NCBI GenBank assembly: GCA_015178975.1
Contig: WHVD01000009.1
Span: 434,001 to 498,000, forward strand
Length of the DNA: 64,000 nt
Direction of reading: 5' to 3'
From: Hysterangium stoloniferum
Lineage: Eukaryota > Basidiomycota > Agaricomycetes > Hysterangiales > Hysterangiaceae
Position numbers and translations under genes: made by a program. The notes under the pieces were generated by a model. The model was not told the DNA's origin. It was given only the letters and a program-made list of their open reading frames with translations, and did not search any database. Below, piece after piece: positions 22,666-32,940 of the stretch (its first letter is position 1; each line of letters begins with the position of its first letter).

Positions 22666-24411
22666 TCACGAGAAGTCCTTGTCCAATCTGACTATGGCCC
22701 GCTTCGTCCCATCTTCGAGTCGAATCCAGCTGTCGACACCTTCCGTGATGTTGTTGACATGAAATATAAAGTCTCGCACGCCATGTCCCCAGTCAGGGGA
22801 GCCGTACCCTCCATACCTGCCAGTTTCATAGTTAATCAGACCTACGATAAGGCAAGATCGAGGTCGACTTACCCAGCGTGTTTATCAAAACAGAATACAA
22901 CATTCTTCTCAGGATCTCGGGTGCACCATTCATTACCATGGTCTGCAAGTTTAAAGTCAGTGCTGAAGACTCTCCAAACTGTTATAAACACCTACCATGT
23001 CCAGAGACAACAGCATGAAGGTTTTTGATGTGAGTGTTAAGAGAATCCCAAAATGGCTTATCGTTCCCGGTCCCATAGAGAGTAGTGTTGGAAGTCGACT
23101 GAGTTGATCCGACGCCCAAAGGCTCATCAGCTGTGATGTATTAATATGTACGTACTCAACCGCACATAATATCAGACCAACCGTTAAGACCGGGATCCTT
23201 GGTATTGTCTAGAGTCTCCGACAGACTTTGAACAACATTGCTGTATCTCTTGTTAGGGGAGGCCAATAACTCCGACAGAAAAAAAGGGAACGCGCATACG
23301 GTGGAATGTGAACGAACGCCAAAGCTGCTCGATTGGTTGGGGGGCCCCACGATTGATCCATCATTTCTGTTTCAGTCTTAATCCATTCTGCTACCGTTGC
23401 GTCAACCCAGTCCGGGAGTTGTGTCTGGTCGGCTCTGATACCGCCTATATTTAGGGTGCTTTCAACAACCCGTTTGTCAGAACAATATTTGGTCTGACTT
23501 GCCTCGGGAGTCAAAAAACCAGAGAATAAGCGCAGGGGCGGCATCCGATTTGGTTTTATAAATCTACAAGTAACGTTTTGGAAGGATTGGCGGTGAAATG
23601 GGACTAACGTACAGGTACCCAGTAATTTCCTGGTCCACCTTCACCACCGACTCCATGGGGAGCCGCGCGCGTATAACTAAGGGGCGCAACGAGTTGCTCT
23701 CGTTCTATCTCTGCCAGATGAGTAATGTTGACGTTGTTGTCGTGATTCTGGATGAATTTTCCATCCGTGAGTAATTTAATTAAGAGGACAAATCAGCAAT
23801 GATAGACATACTCCGTGTGTAGATGAAAAGGGGATTTTGGCTGCGTTGAGAGGAACAACAATTTCGTCGATTAATGTGGTGGCATTTTCGCGGAAAGTGT
23901 CTTAATCAACAGTTAGCTAAAATAAATGGAATATTAGCAGAGAACTTACTCTCCCCTGTAATGAGGTCACCATTCAAAACACTAATGCATATGCCAAACG
24001 TTATGGTAAATGCTAAATAGTTTGAAGGCAAATTGAGAGGATTGCACTTACACATAATCAGGATTCTCTTCGAGAACCTTTCTCATAAGAATCGTGCTGT
24101 TTTTGTCTTGTTCAGGCCCCCAGACGTCCCATGGATTTTCGCCATAATGAAGGTCAGAAAATACCATAATACGGAATGTCCCCGTTGCATGATTGAATGT
24201 CAGACGTGGTTTGTTGGGGTATGGGTTGAGGGAGGGGATACGCTTTTGCGACGCTAACGATGACGTTAGATACCGTTACACCAAAACACTGGATTTAATA
24301 TTCGGGTGATCAATAGTACAAACCTGGCAGAGCGAAAACTCCAGATGAAATGAGAGTGAGAGATAACACGACCGAAAAACATGCCAGAATCGTCATGGCT
24401 CCTTTCGTCAT
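22666..24411 (-). CDS. Secreted calcineurin-like metallophosphoesterase (Dcr2/purple acid phosphatase-like)
   Basis: Eleven exons on the minus strand: 24411-24324, 24253-24052, 23981-23950, 23900-23812, 23747-23613, 23563-23499, 23434-23300, 23246-23182, 23130-22996, 22942-22873 and 22816-22666. All phases agree and give 388 aa. The N-terminus is a signal peptide (MTKGAMTILACFSVVLSL..., cut near FALPA). Metallophosphoesterase motifs follow in order: FSDLHYGE (D.H), LNGDLITGE (GD), STHGNHDNN (GNHD), AFVHIPP and VSGHDHGNEW (GHDH). These are the ligands of a two-metal centre that hydrolyses phosphate esters; the substrate is unknown. The 'NPWDVWGPEQDKNS' block is typical of the fungal Dcr2-like group. 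A TATA-like TATATAAG lies at about 24448-24455. The gene looks intact. Confidence 0.88.
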
Positions 24412-24889
24412 TGACGCTTCAGTACCAGACAAGGGTAATGTATTCAACTTATATACATGTTGTGACCACATCGCACGTGTACGCCATCTACCAATTCATT
24501 GTCGATGTCATTACGTCAGCTGAGCTTGTTAAAATGCCCATTGCAAGCGGGTATTGATTCCACAATTAACGCAATATTACATTACCAAGCAATTGAATAG
24601 GAATAAAACTAGGAAAAACTGACGATCTTTTCAGTTTTCGAATATGGGGTTTTTCTGTATGGTTTGTACGGGATTCAAACCCACAACCTCAACTAAGGAA
24701 GGTGGCCAGAACCCGAGATGCCATCCATGGCTATGTGTTCCTTTGGAACTGAGGCCTTTTGAAAGGAATTCACTTTTAGAAAAGGGTGATAAAACTGTAC
24801 GAGAAATGGATTTAAACTACTTACTTGTATGGCAACCATTACTGCATGTAATGACAATGAGATCTACATCACAAGCAAGTTAACCATTA
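24412..24889. other. Promoter of the phosphoesterase gene and repeat-like DNA
   Basis: The first ~150 bp hold the TATA-like box of the minus-strand gene. Then comes a repeat-like stretch (24640-24880) with a minus-strand GGTTTGAATCCC, a good RNA polymerase III B-box, near 24655-24670. No A-box or tRNA fold goes with it. Confidence 0.4.
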
Positions 24890-25390
24890 TAGCTGTTCCG
24901 AGTACCTAAGGCGGAGTTCAAAATTTAAAAAAAAATCCCACCACAGACAAATTGTGCCATATCTCCAGAATGAGTGGCAATTAAGACATAATAACATGCT
25001 ATGTGTATGATATTGTATGGATCTATATATATGTGTATATATTTGGCCTTATGACAAGCTATTTAATATTCAGTGAAATATCATTGCAATGGTTCCCCTT
25101 CATTCAATTCTCTCTATATTTGCATATAAGCTGGTGGAATTAATACTATATTCTGTATCTAAACATACCCTGAGTTGTGAAGCCTAATACTACCATTTTG
25201 TTATACTACTCACTATCAAGTGTGCATACAGTAAGTGGCACAACTTGTTCAAAGGGTGGTATTACAGCTGTTCCGGGTACCGATGGCGGAGTTCCAATTT
25301 CAATAAAATTCCGTTTTAGATTGTCAAACAAATGACGCTGTATCTTGCGAACAGGGTGTGATTAAGACACAACAATTTGGGATATATATA
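24890..25390 (+). repeat. Left composite inverted repeat of the Tc1-type element
   Basis: The outer unit starts at 24890 (AGCTGTTCCGAGTACC, GGCGGAGTTCAA, ACAAATTGTGCC). A second, related unit starts near 25261 (ACAGCTGTTCCGGGTACCG, GGCGGAGTTCCAATTTC). Almost the whole block recurs inverted at the right end, including the spacer (GGTTCCCCTTCATTCAATTC, TTTGCATATAAGCTGG). The left side has ~70 extra bp before the inner unit. The stretch 25391-25776 has no gene. Confidence 0.8.
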
Positions 25391-25836
25391 TAGTAGTATG
25401 GGGCATTGTGCCTATAACTTAAATGTAGCTTATTACATGGTATTTATAATTTACTCCTACACCATTGCACTGGCTCTCCTGCCTCCATTTTGGCTTGGAT
25501 GAGCCCAATGATTGGTGTACACAATATTTTTTACTGCATATACAAGCTACTTAAAGGAGATGTAGGCTTAATACTTGCTCTATAATGAGGGGGTTACTCT
25601 CTACATGCCAGTGGGACTCTTCTTAGATTGCCTTATTTTAGCACATTTGTGCAGAGATAAATTGGGATACTATAAGTAAATATTTAGCTAGCTTTGTACC
25701 TATAATTGAGATCTGTATGTAGTTGTAAATGATATGTGTTGAGACAGATGCATCTTGCTAACCGAGTGGACCATCCATGTGCAGTTGTCACACTGTGACA
25801 CGTCTTCACCCCGCAAAATTCCTCGTTTACACTCAC

Positions 25837-27592
25837 ATGAGTCAAAAGAAGATACCCATTGACTCGACTGGTCCTGCTACAGTGAAGAAATCGAGTCTGA
25901 AAAGGCAGCGTGATAGTGTGGATCCTAGCAACATTATAGAGGGCTGTAGGTCTCGTGCCCCTTCTGCTCGGGCTTCTCAAACAGATAGCAAGACGGATAC
26001 CAACAAAAGGCCCCATAATGTGAATACTAACTTAAAAAAATCTCCCATAGTTCTATTGTCACCTGTGCAGGAGAATCAGGATGAGAATTCTGATTGCGAT
26101 TCTAAGGATGATGCAGGACAGGTTAAGACTGACAATCATGATGTGAACAGTGTTGCGAATATGTCAGATGGCAATGACTTGAGTGATGCATTTGACTATG
26201 TTCCTCATAAACAAAAGACTACTGGCAAGTGCAAAGTTGCCAAAAAGGTGCAAGATGCACAAAAGGCAGCAGCACCTGTCTTATCTGTTCTGAGTGTGTT
26301 GCATATGATTCTATTTTTTTAAACATATTTCACACTCTGATAGATGTTCAGTTTCATGTTCCATATATGGATGGAAGCACAAAAGTTGTTGGGATAGTTG
26401 AGGCTAAGGCTAATGAGCCATATGACACTGTCATTGAAACAATATTTTCAACTGGCATGCTAATCCACTGTCATCCTAAGAAGCGGCCCGTACTTTTTGT
26501 TAGGTTTACAATGGACAAACAAACTGTCTACAACTTCCAAAATCAAGCAAATTGGGAGTTTGTTTCTAAATTATATCCCACAGAAGTTGCGAAGAAAGGT
26601 GACAGTGCCGCTGTAGAAATTAAATTTCCAGACAATGTAAGCATATGCTCTTGGATGCTGTATTCAAACTGACGACAAGTTTTTAGTTCTTGGCGGATTT
26701 TCAGTCATCTAAAGAAGAAGCCTTATAAGACTGGTACCATCAAGACTGCTGTGAAGAGCAAAAAGTGCAGCCCCACCACAAATTATTTTATAGAATCCGA
26801 TACTGAACCAATCAGTGCTGATGACCTTGCTGATGAAAATGCAGGATACAATGCACCTTACAAAGTCATGGAGAAGCAGCTACTGGAAAAATTGAAAAAA
26901 TGTCAAATTTGTGGCCGCGATAAACTATGCATGACCAATAAGTACGGGAAATGTGCTAAAATTACTCTACCTCACTTTCGAGCTTGGACTAGTGCCATAG
27001 TAAGCAACATATATTTAATTATAATAAGTGCTAATACTACTTTCAGTTGGCTACACCCCCTGAGGCTACACTAGATAGTCCTCCTCATACAGACATCTTT
27101 GCCGATTTTCATCATGATCTGGGCCAGAAAGAACTCAGCCGCCGAGGTGGTGCACAAATAGTTGGAAGCACGAAGACTATATCAGCACCCATCTCAACTA
27201 ATACATTGCAGCTACCTACCAATCTTATTCTCAATGTCAGGACCCAACGCTCTTCGTCCAGTCGGAGCCGTAGCATGTCTTGCCAGCACAAACAGTCACC
27301 AGAGCCGTCTAGTGAACTTGACCATGGTGATGGGCCATTACCAACAGTCGAAGAATGGTTTACCACTCTTGAAGTGTCAGCGAAGGTTCACTTTAGTGGA
27401 TGGGTTGCCTTACGGGACAAATTCGATGCTCAAGGAGCATTGGAGATGACGTTAGATATGCTTGGAACATTTGCCAGGGACCATATTATCCAAGGTTTTG
27501 GTCTCAATATGATGGAACAGGCTGTGGTTTTGATCAACCTATCCAAGGCTGGACAAGAATATGGCTTCAAAGTCGTGTCTAAAAAGCATTAG
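25837..27592 (+). CDS. Accessory protein of the Tc1-type element: four-cysteine motif and SAM-like C-terminus
   Basis: Exon 1 is 25837-26293. Intron 26294-26343 (50 nt) joins it in frame to 26344 onward. A further junction near 26600-26705 is unclear. Intron 27000-27046 leads to the last exon 27047-27592. The product is roughly 500 aa, in order: a charged disordered region (residues 1-150), a beta-rich block (VQFHVPYMDGSTKVV...VLFVRFTMDKQTVYNF), a CX2CX5CX7C motif (KKCQICGRDKLCMTNKYGKC), a Ser-rich linker, and an alpha-helical end (PTVEEWFTTLEV...ALEMTLDMLGTFARDHI) that looks like a SAM domain. It has no recognisable transposase residues. I recall similar proteins in Agaricomycetes but no function. 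It may bind DNA or partner proteins for the element, or be a captured host gene. Confidence 0.6.
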
Positions 27593-27736
27593 ATTTTTTT
27601 TTGCGAAATTTAGAGATATGCCCAAATGCCTACTACACTTTATGTTAGACCAATTACACACTGATTGCACCATATTGTAAAGATAAAATGTTATATTTAA
27701 GAGCGTGTTGTAGGGAAGTAAACAAAAGAAAGTGTA

Positions 27737-29015
27737 TTACATGTATCCAGAATGTCCCATCCACCCACATGCATGCTCAGGAGTGATGGTTGCCAGTGCA
27801 GTATAAAGAAATGAATGGACGGCCCACTCATTTTTGGCCTCAACAGCTGCACGAAAAATATCACCGTGCCGGCACACGTAAGCCTTGACAAAAGAAAAAG
27901 CCTCTTCAATTGGGTTAAGGTCTGGCGAGTAGGGCAGTAGATAGTATAGAAGTACACCTCTAAAGTAGAATGGGGCAAAGGTTAACAATGAAAGCGGGAT
28001 AAAGGAAATACATACCTTTCCTCACAAAGGCGTGCCACATCCTCCAGATGATGAATTGCACAGTTATCCATGAAAAGGACACTATGCTGTGCCGGCCATG
28101 GATTCATGAATGGCATGAGATCCTCAATGTATTGTATAAATGACATGCCATTATAGGCTCCCTTGAAAATGTCGGCATAGAGGATACCATCGGAGCAGAG
28201 TGCAGGGAGTAAGGAATATCTATTGGTCATGCATAAAGCAAATATCAATACAATAAATAAACAAGCACTTACCCAATACCCCGCTGAAATTTTGCTGATG
28301 TTTGTGCCCGTTGCCCATGTTCAGCCCAGCCGTACAGCCTATAAGTTGTTCGAGTATCAATCCAACTCTCGTCAATGAATATGAGCCGCTCTGCACTTTC
28401 CACAGCAATCTGAAATTTGTATCGTGACCTTGCCTCCTCTGAACGCTCAGCAGCCGCTCTTGATAACTTCCAGTATCAAAATCAGATTAGGAACTGGTAT
28501 AACAAAAGTGGAGACTCACCTTTTTACGAGTCAAACCTAGCTCTGTCAAAGTATCCCAAATTGTCGATGTTCCCACAATGATGCCATGCTGATGCTGTAA
28601 GAAACTCTGCATTTCATCGAGATAGATATCGGGATATCGTTCAGTCAAAGAAACCAAAAACTGTGAGAATAGTGAGTATGGAAATTAAATAAAAGCACAA
28701 TTATCTCACTTCAATCTCATCTGGGACCATTATCCGTCTTCTCTTCCTCTTCGCCACTGTCTCTGAGGCATCTACTTCCCCTGTCTCGCGCCACTGTTTG
28801 AGGATTCGTTCAACGCTTCGTTTCGGGATATCAAGGTCAAGTGCGATGTTGTAGACAGTCTTGGCTCTAACGTATTTCTGAAAAACAACACGTTTCCGGA
28901 GATCTGAAGAGTATCTTTGGCATTGGCACAAATGTTCTATCATACACCGTGGCATTGAGGTGAAGGGGATGTTACATAAACGCCAAATTGACATGTCACA
29001 TGAGGTGACAGTCAC
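27737..29015 (-). CDS. Tc1/IS630-type DD34E transposase, intact, five exons
   Basis: Exons 29015-28710, 28660-28520, 28466-28273, 28219-28016 and 27959-27737 (introns 49-56 nt, phases consistent) give 355 aa; a later start at 28955 (MPRCMIEHL) is also possible. The N-terminal HTH (YSSDLRKRVVFQKY, then IPKRSVERILKQW) should bind the inverted repeats. Catalytic residues of the DDE_3 fold are all present: FIDESWI, LFMDNCAIHH and PYSPDLNPIEEAF, with 34 residues between the second D and the E. The protein would cut and reinsert the element at TA. No stop or frameshift is seen, so this copy may have moved recently or may still be active. Confidence 0.88.
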
Positions 29016-29399
29016 AAGTGGTTACTGCTCACTGGTCTAATGATCAATTTTCGAGACATATATGCTCAGAAAAGTAGACTTAAATAACTGATAAAGTATT
29101 TTGTTAAAACTACATTACTTTATCCTTACTTCAATAGGCTAAAATAAGTGACTCAAAGGAGAGTTCCAGCTGGCATGTAAAGGGTACTTTCCTCGCTCCA
29201 TAGCCTACATTAAGTGTCCATATTTTCTGAATATTTATATAACCTATATAATATGATGTACACAAATTACTATGCCCATACACGCAAAATTTGGGGTGGG
29301 AGAGCCGACACAGTGTTTTCAGCATAAATTATAAATACTGAGTCATAAGTTATATTGAAGTAATGAGGACAATGCCCTATATTACTATTTTCAAATTCC

Positions 29400-29819
29400 A
29401 GATTTTTGTGTCTTAATCGTATGCGGTTCAAAAGATACAGCATGATCCATCTGGCGATTTACAGGGAATTTTATTGAAATTGGAACTCTGCCATCGGTAC
29501 CCAGAACAGCTGTAAGCCTCACAGCTTAGGGAATATTCATACACAATATATAGTATTAGTCCCACCAGCTTATATGCAAATTGAGGAAGAATTGAATGAA
29601 GGGGAGCCATTGCACTGATATTTCACTGGATATTAAATAGTATCTCATAAGGCCAACTATATATGTACATAAATATATAGATCTATACTATATAATACAC
29701 ACCCCAAATATTTTTGTCTTAATTAGGTCCCTTTCCTGAGATACAGCACAATTTGTCTGTGGGTCAAAAGCAGAATTCTTTTTTTAAACTTTGAACTCCA
29801 CCTTTACTCAGAACAGCTG
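29400..29819 (-). repeat. Right composite inverted repeat of the Tc1-type element
   Basis: The reverse complement of the left block. The inner unit ends near 29515 (GGTACCCAGAACAGCTGTAA) and the outer unit ends at 29819. The spacer CCAGCTTATATGCAAATTGAGG and GAATGAAGGGGAGCC match the left spacer. Divergence between the two sides is clear but modest. The stretch 29016-29399 is non-coding. Confidence 0.8.
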
Positions 29820-29821
29820 TA

Positions 29822-30180
29822 ATAACTCAATGTTTGCCATGCTTTGTGGCAACAGATATGCTGGAGAAGAGAGATAAATATACTATGACCTGGGAGCTTT
29901 ATTCATGTAAGTACTGTCATTGTGCCTACTGGAGATTTGGCTTGACTATACTGTACATGTGGCTGGCATATGTATCTCTTGTTGTTAATTTCATTACAAT
30001 TCCTTTGATGATCTAAGTGCATGGTGCAGGCATATTAGGCTGTCCTGGAGTTACTACAGACATTATGAATACATAGGCTGTATCTTGATAATGAGATCAG
30101 ATGTTAAGATCTAAGGTCTAAAGACAAAGGGAAAGTGATGCTGGGGGGCCACAAGGGTATTTTGTACTTAACTGGGAGGT
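29822..30180. other. Gap with no supported gene
   Basis: Flank of the Tc1-type element. A short 60-codon frame at 29834-30016 is low-complexity and unsupported. Confidence 0.4.
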
Positions 30181-30182
30181 CT

Positions 30183-30480
30183 GTTCTACAAAACAAGTGG
30201 AGCTTGGCTTCAGCTTATGTGTTGCACCCTCACATGAACTGTTAGGGTGCTCTGGTATCCCTACAATGCTGTTGGTGATGCCAAAGCTACTCTGGCCAAT
30301 ATCAAAATGAAGGACAGCCAGCAGGTCACCAAATATATTGTCCAGTTCAATTCTCTCACCACTCTCATTGATTGGGGTAACTCTGCCTTATGCCATAGAT
30401 TCTATTCCAGTCTCCCATCTTGTTATGATGCCAGTCATTTGGCCCTCTTCAATGTCATTCTACTCTTGCTTCTTTTGACC
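30183..30480 (+). mobile_element. Ty3/gypsy (Tf2-like) fragment: LTR edge plus gag scrap
   Basis: 30195-30235 carries the CTTGGCTTCAGCTTATGTG module found in LTR families A and B here. It is followed directly by a gag-like stretch (NAVGDAKATLANIKMKDSQQ, then RFYSSLP at about 30400) typical of Tf2-like gypsy gag. The rest of the element is gone. It is a broken, old fragment; 30481-30682 shows nothing further. Confidence 0.7.
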
Positions 30481-30684
30481 TGTCATTACTTCTCTCTTCC
30501 TTGATCAGACCTCTGCTCATCTATTACACCTTTGTATAAAGTTCCTACCATGTATGCTACTATTCCTTAGTTCTACTATTGACTTAGATTACTCCTGTTT
30601 AATCTTCAGTCTTCTTGCTCCCTCTCTGATACTCTCTAAGGCATCATTGGCAAGCCACGACCCTCTACTTTATGACTCTTAGTA

Positions 30685-32133
30685 CAGTGGCTTCCAAAAC
30701 TGTCCCAATATTTTGGTAATTCTCAATAAATGCTTTATAACCCACCAAATAAATTTTCTAAAATAGTGAGATTATTCTCACATATACTCTAGCATACTAG
30801 CTTTGATATACCCAACTATTACATAATATAGATGGATATTGGTGTCACAGTGAATATTTAAAAATGACCAATCATTGGGACAGTTTTGCAACCACCCTTT
30901 TTGAATCAGATATCTTGTTATTCTAGTACTTTGTATGGCCTCCCTTAGGCCTTATTACAGCATAAAGTCTTCTGGGCATATTTTCAATCAGTTTCTGACA
31001 CTTCTGAGGCTCAATCTTTGCCCATTCCACTTCCACCCTCTCCTATAACCCCTAAACTCCCTTTAATGGTGAAGGATATTTCTGGAGCTGTTTCGTCAGG
31101 TGGAATCAAAGATGTTCTATGGGATTCAGGTCAGGAGACTGTGCTGTTCAGTCTAACACCTGAATATGATTTTCAAAAAACCATTTTTGTGCCATCTTGG
31201 ATATGTGTTTAGGTTATTATCCTGCTGGAAAATGGCCTCATCTGCTGGAATATCCAAATCTTCAATGCTCTGGGACAAATGCTGAGCCAGGATCTCCACA
31301 TATTGTGCAGAATCCATCCTTCCTTCAATCTCTGCAAGCATTCCCACTCCATTCCAACCCATACAGCCCTACACCATGATATCTCCAGCTCCATACTTGA
31401 CTGTAAGTTGGGTTGTCCTATTAGAAAGTGGTTCTCCAGCTTTCTTCAACACATATTGATGTCCATCTGACCCAATCTTATTGATATTGGTCTCATCAGG
31501 CCACAAGACCCTTTTCTGATCATCCACAGTCCAGTTTTGGTACTTGAGGGCAAAGCTTAACCTGGCCTTTCTATGTTGAACCTTGAGCAAAGCTCTTTTT
31601 GCATTGACTACAGCTTTGAAACCATGCTGTTTCAAGGTCCTTCTGACTATTTTGGGTGAGACATGATATTTATTGATGGAATTAATGTAGTGTGTGGCCT
31701 GGATAGCATTATCTAGTTTGCCAGAGGTGATTTGATATATGATCCTCCTTTGGTCAGTAGGAGAAAGCTTGGATGGACATCCTCCTTTCAGGTTTTCTTT
31801 GTTTATCTCTATCTCCTGAGCAATTCTACTGATAGTAGATTTGCTAAGACCCATTGTAGAGGCTACATTCATTGGAGAGTCCATTTTGTAGGAGGGAGAT
31901 GGCTTGTTCTTGTTTGAGAGGGGAAATAGCTTTTATGATAAGAATGATAGTTAAAATGTGATGTTTCATGTCACATATTAATTAGAACATCAAATAGATG
32001 TCACATGAATTTTCTTGTAATTTTCCTGGCCCTCTAGAATATAATATGATATAATGAAATGTGTCCCAATGATTGGTCATTTTTAAATATTCACTGTGAC
32101 ACCAATATCCATCTATATTATGTAATATTTGGG
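30685..32133 (-). mobile_element. Tc1-like DNA transposon (Tc1-A), right end cut by another element
   Basis: The left end starts CAGTGGCTTCCAAAACTGTCCC after TA (30683-30684). An inner inverted copy of that motif (ATTGGGACAGTTTTG) ends near 30895. The left sub-terminal sequence at 30824-30880 (AGATGGATATTGGTGTCAC, ATTTTTAAATATTCAC in complement) recurs inverted at 32060-32130. The right end stops at 32133, where a second Tc1-type end begins at a TA. Transposase is on the minus strand. Confidence 0.8.
30940..31884 (-). pseudogene. Tc1-like transposase of Tc1-A, broken
   Basis: Starts at ATG 31884 with an HTH (TMGLSKSTISRIAQE) and a second helix region (HVSPKIVRRTLKQHG). Catalytic blocks are WPDETNINKIGSDGHQYV, IFQQDN and QSPDLNPIEHL (DDE, Tc1 type), ending RPKGGHTKY at about 30943. 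The blocks fall in more than one frame: one change lies near 31370 (after YGAGDIMV), another near 31150 (before SPDLNPIE), and a stop follows IEHL near 31105. Length and order match a ~330-aa Tc1 transposase. Confidence 0.8.
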
Positions 32134-32135
32134 TA

Positions 32136-32347
32136 CAGTAGGCAACAAAACCGTTTGGATGTTTCTTTGTTTTGGAAAGACCCTTTAGCATTAGCCCAAA
32201 ATAAATTCTAAAAATTCTGAATAAATTATGATAAATGCTCTAATATCACAAAATGTTGATTACATAACCATGATGTCATATGTCCATTTATGGCAATGTA
32301 ATAATAGGATTAATGAAGCTTGTACATCCAAACGGTTTTGTTGCCTG
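32136..32347. repeat. 212-bp palindromic terminal unit of Tc1-B (MITE-like)
   Basis: CAGTAGGCAACAAAACCGTTTGG at 32136 is inverted at 32325-32347 (CCAAACGGTTTTGTTGCCTG), and both sides are flanked by TA. The unit could be a separate MITE or an inverted-repeat terminus of Tc1-B. The left end of Tc1-A has the same architecture over about 210 bp. Confidence 0.65.
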
Positions 32348-32940
32348 TATTTTATAAACCCTATATACTAAACTAGTACTTGGCATACCCTCCCTTGGCC
32401 TTAATTACAGCTTCAACTCTTCTAGGCATACTTTTTATCAAGTTCTGACATACCTCTTTTGGTATCTTCTCCCATTCCACTTGACAGTGTTCCCAAAGCT
32501 CCTCCACTCCACTAGGTAGTGTGTTGTACTCAGTTAGCCTCCTTTTCAAGGATTTAGATCTGGAGACTGTGCTGGTCATTGCATAACAGTATAGCCATGG
32601 TCGTCAAACCACTTTTGAGCAGTTTTCTGGTATGCTTTGGCCCATTATCCTGCTGGAAGATGGTATCAGATAAAGTTTCTTTGTAAAACTCAAGGGATTG
32701 CTGAAGTTCATCCTCCAAGATGGAGCAGTAAAGCTGTGAATCCATCTTCCCTTCAATACTAGTGACATATCCAACGCCTTCCCAATGCATGCAACCCCAC
32801 ATCATCACACTACCACCATCAAACTTACCTTGTGTGCCTGTGGCAGACCAAATGGTGTTGTGCCAGGTGAGCCAGTTGCTTCCATCGAAACAGTCTTCTG
32901 ATGGCAGCATGAATAGTGCGGGTTGTGTGGACATTTTGGT
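32136..32940 (-). mobile_element. Second Tc1-like transposon (Tc1-B), truncated, nested in Tc1-A
   Basis: Begins CAGTAGGCAACAAAACCG after TA at 32134-32135, inside the right end of Tc1-A. Only the C-terminal part of the transposase remains (minus strand, 32940-32373): FDGGSVMMWGCMHWEGVGY, IFQQDNGPKHT (second catalytic D) and the end AVIKAKGGYAKY. The N-terminal domain and first catalytic D are missing, and so is the other end. One frame change lies near 32560. It would be inactive. Confidence 0.78.

Larger units (their letters stand above)
24890..29819 (-). mobile_element. Two-gene Tc1/IS630-type DNA transposon, apparently whole
   Basis: 4930 bp bounded by inverted ends (TAGCTGTTCCGAGTA at 24890; reverse complement of CAGCTGTTCTGAGTA ending at 29819), each flanked by TA (24888-24889 and 29820-29821), the usual Tc1/mariner target duplication. 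The minus strand encodes an intact five-exon DD34E transposase (27737-29015). The plus strand encodes a second multi-exon protein (25837-27592). The two genes are tail to tail. Each end is about 0.5 kb long and holds two copies of the terminal motif. This is far larger than a standard 1.3-2 kb Tc1 element. Confidence 0.85.

Noticed and set aside
24640-24720. Minus-strand GGTTTGAATCCC, a good B-box (tRNA or SINE)
   Set aside because: No A-box at the right distance and no tRNA fold; at most a worn SINE-like repeat.
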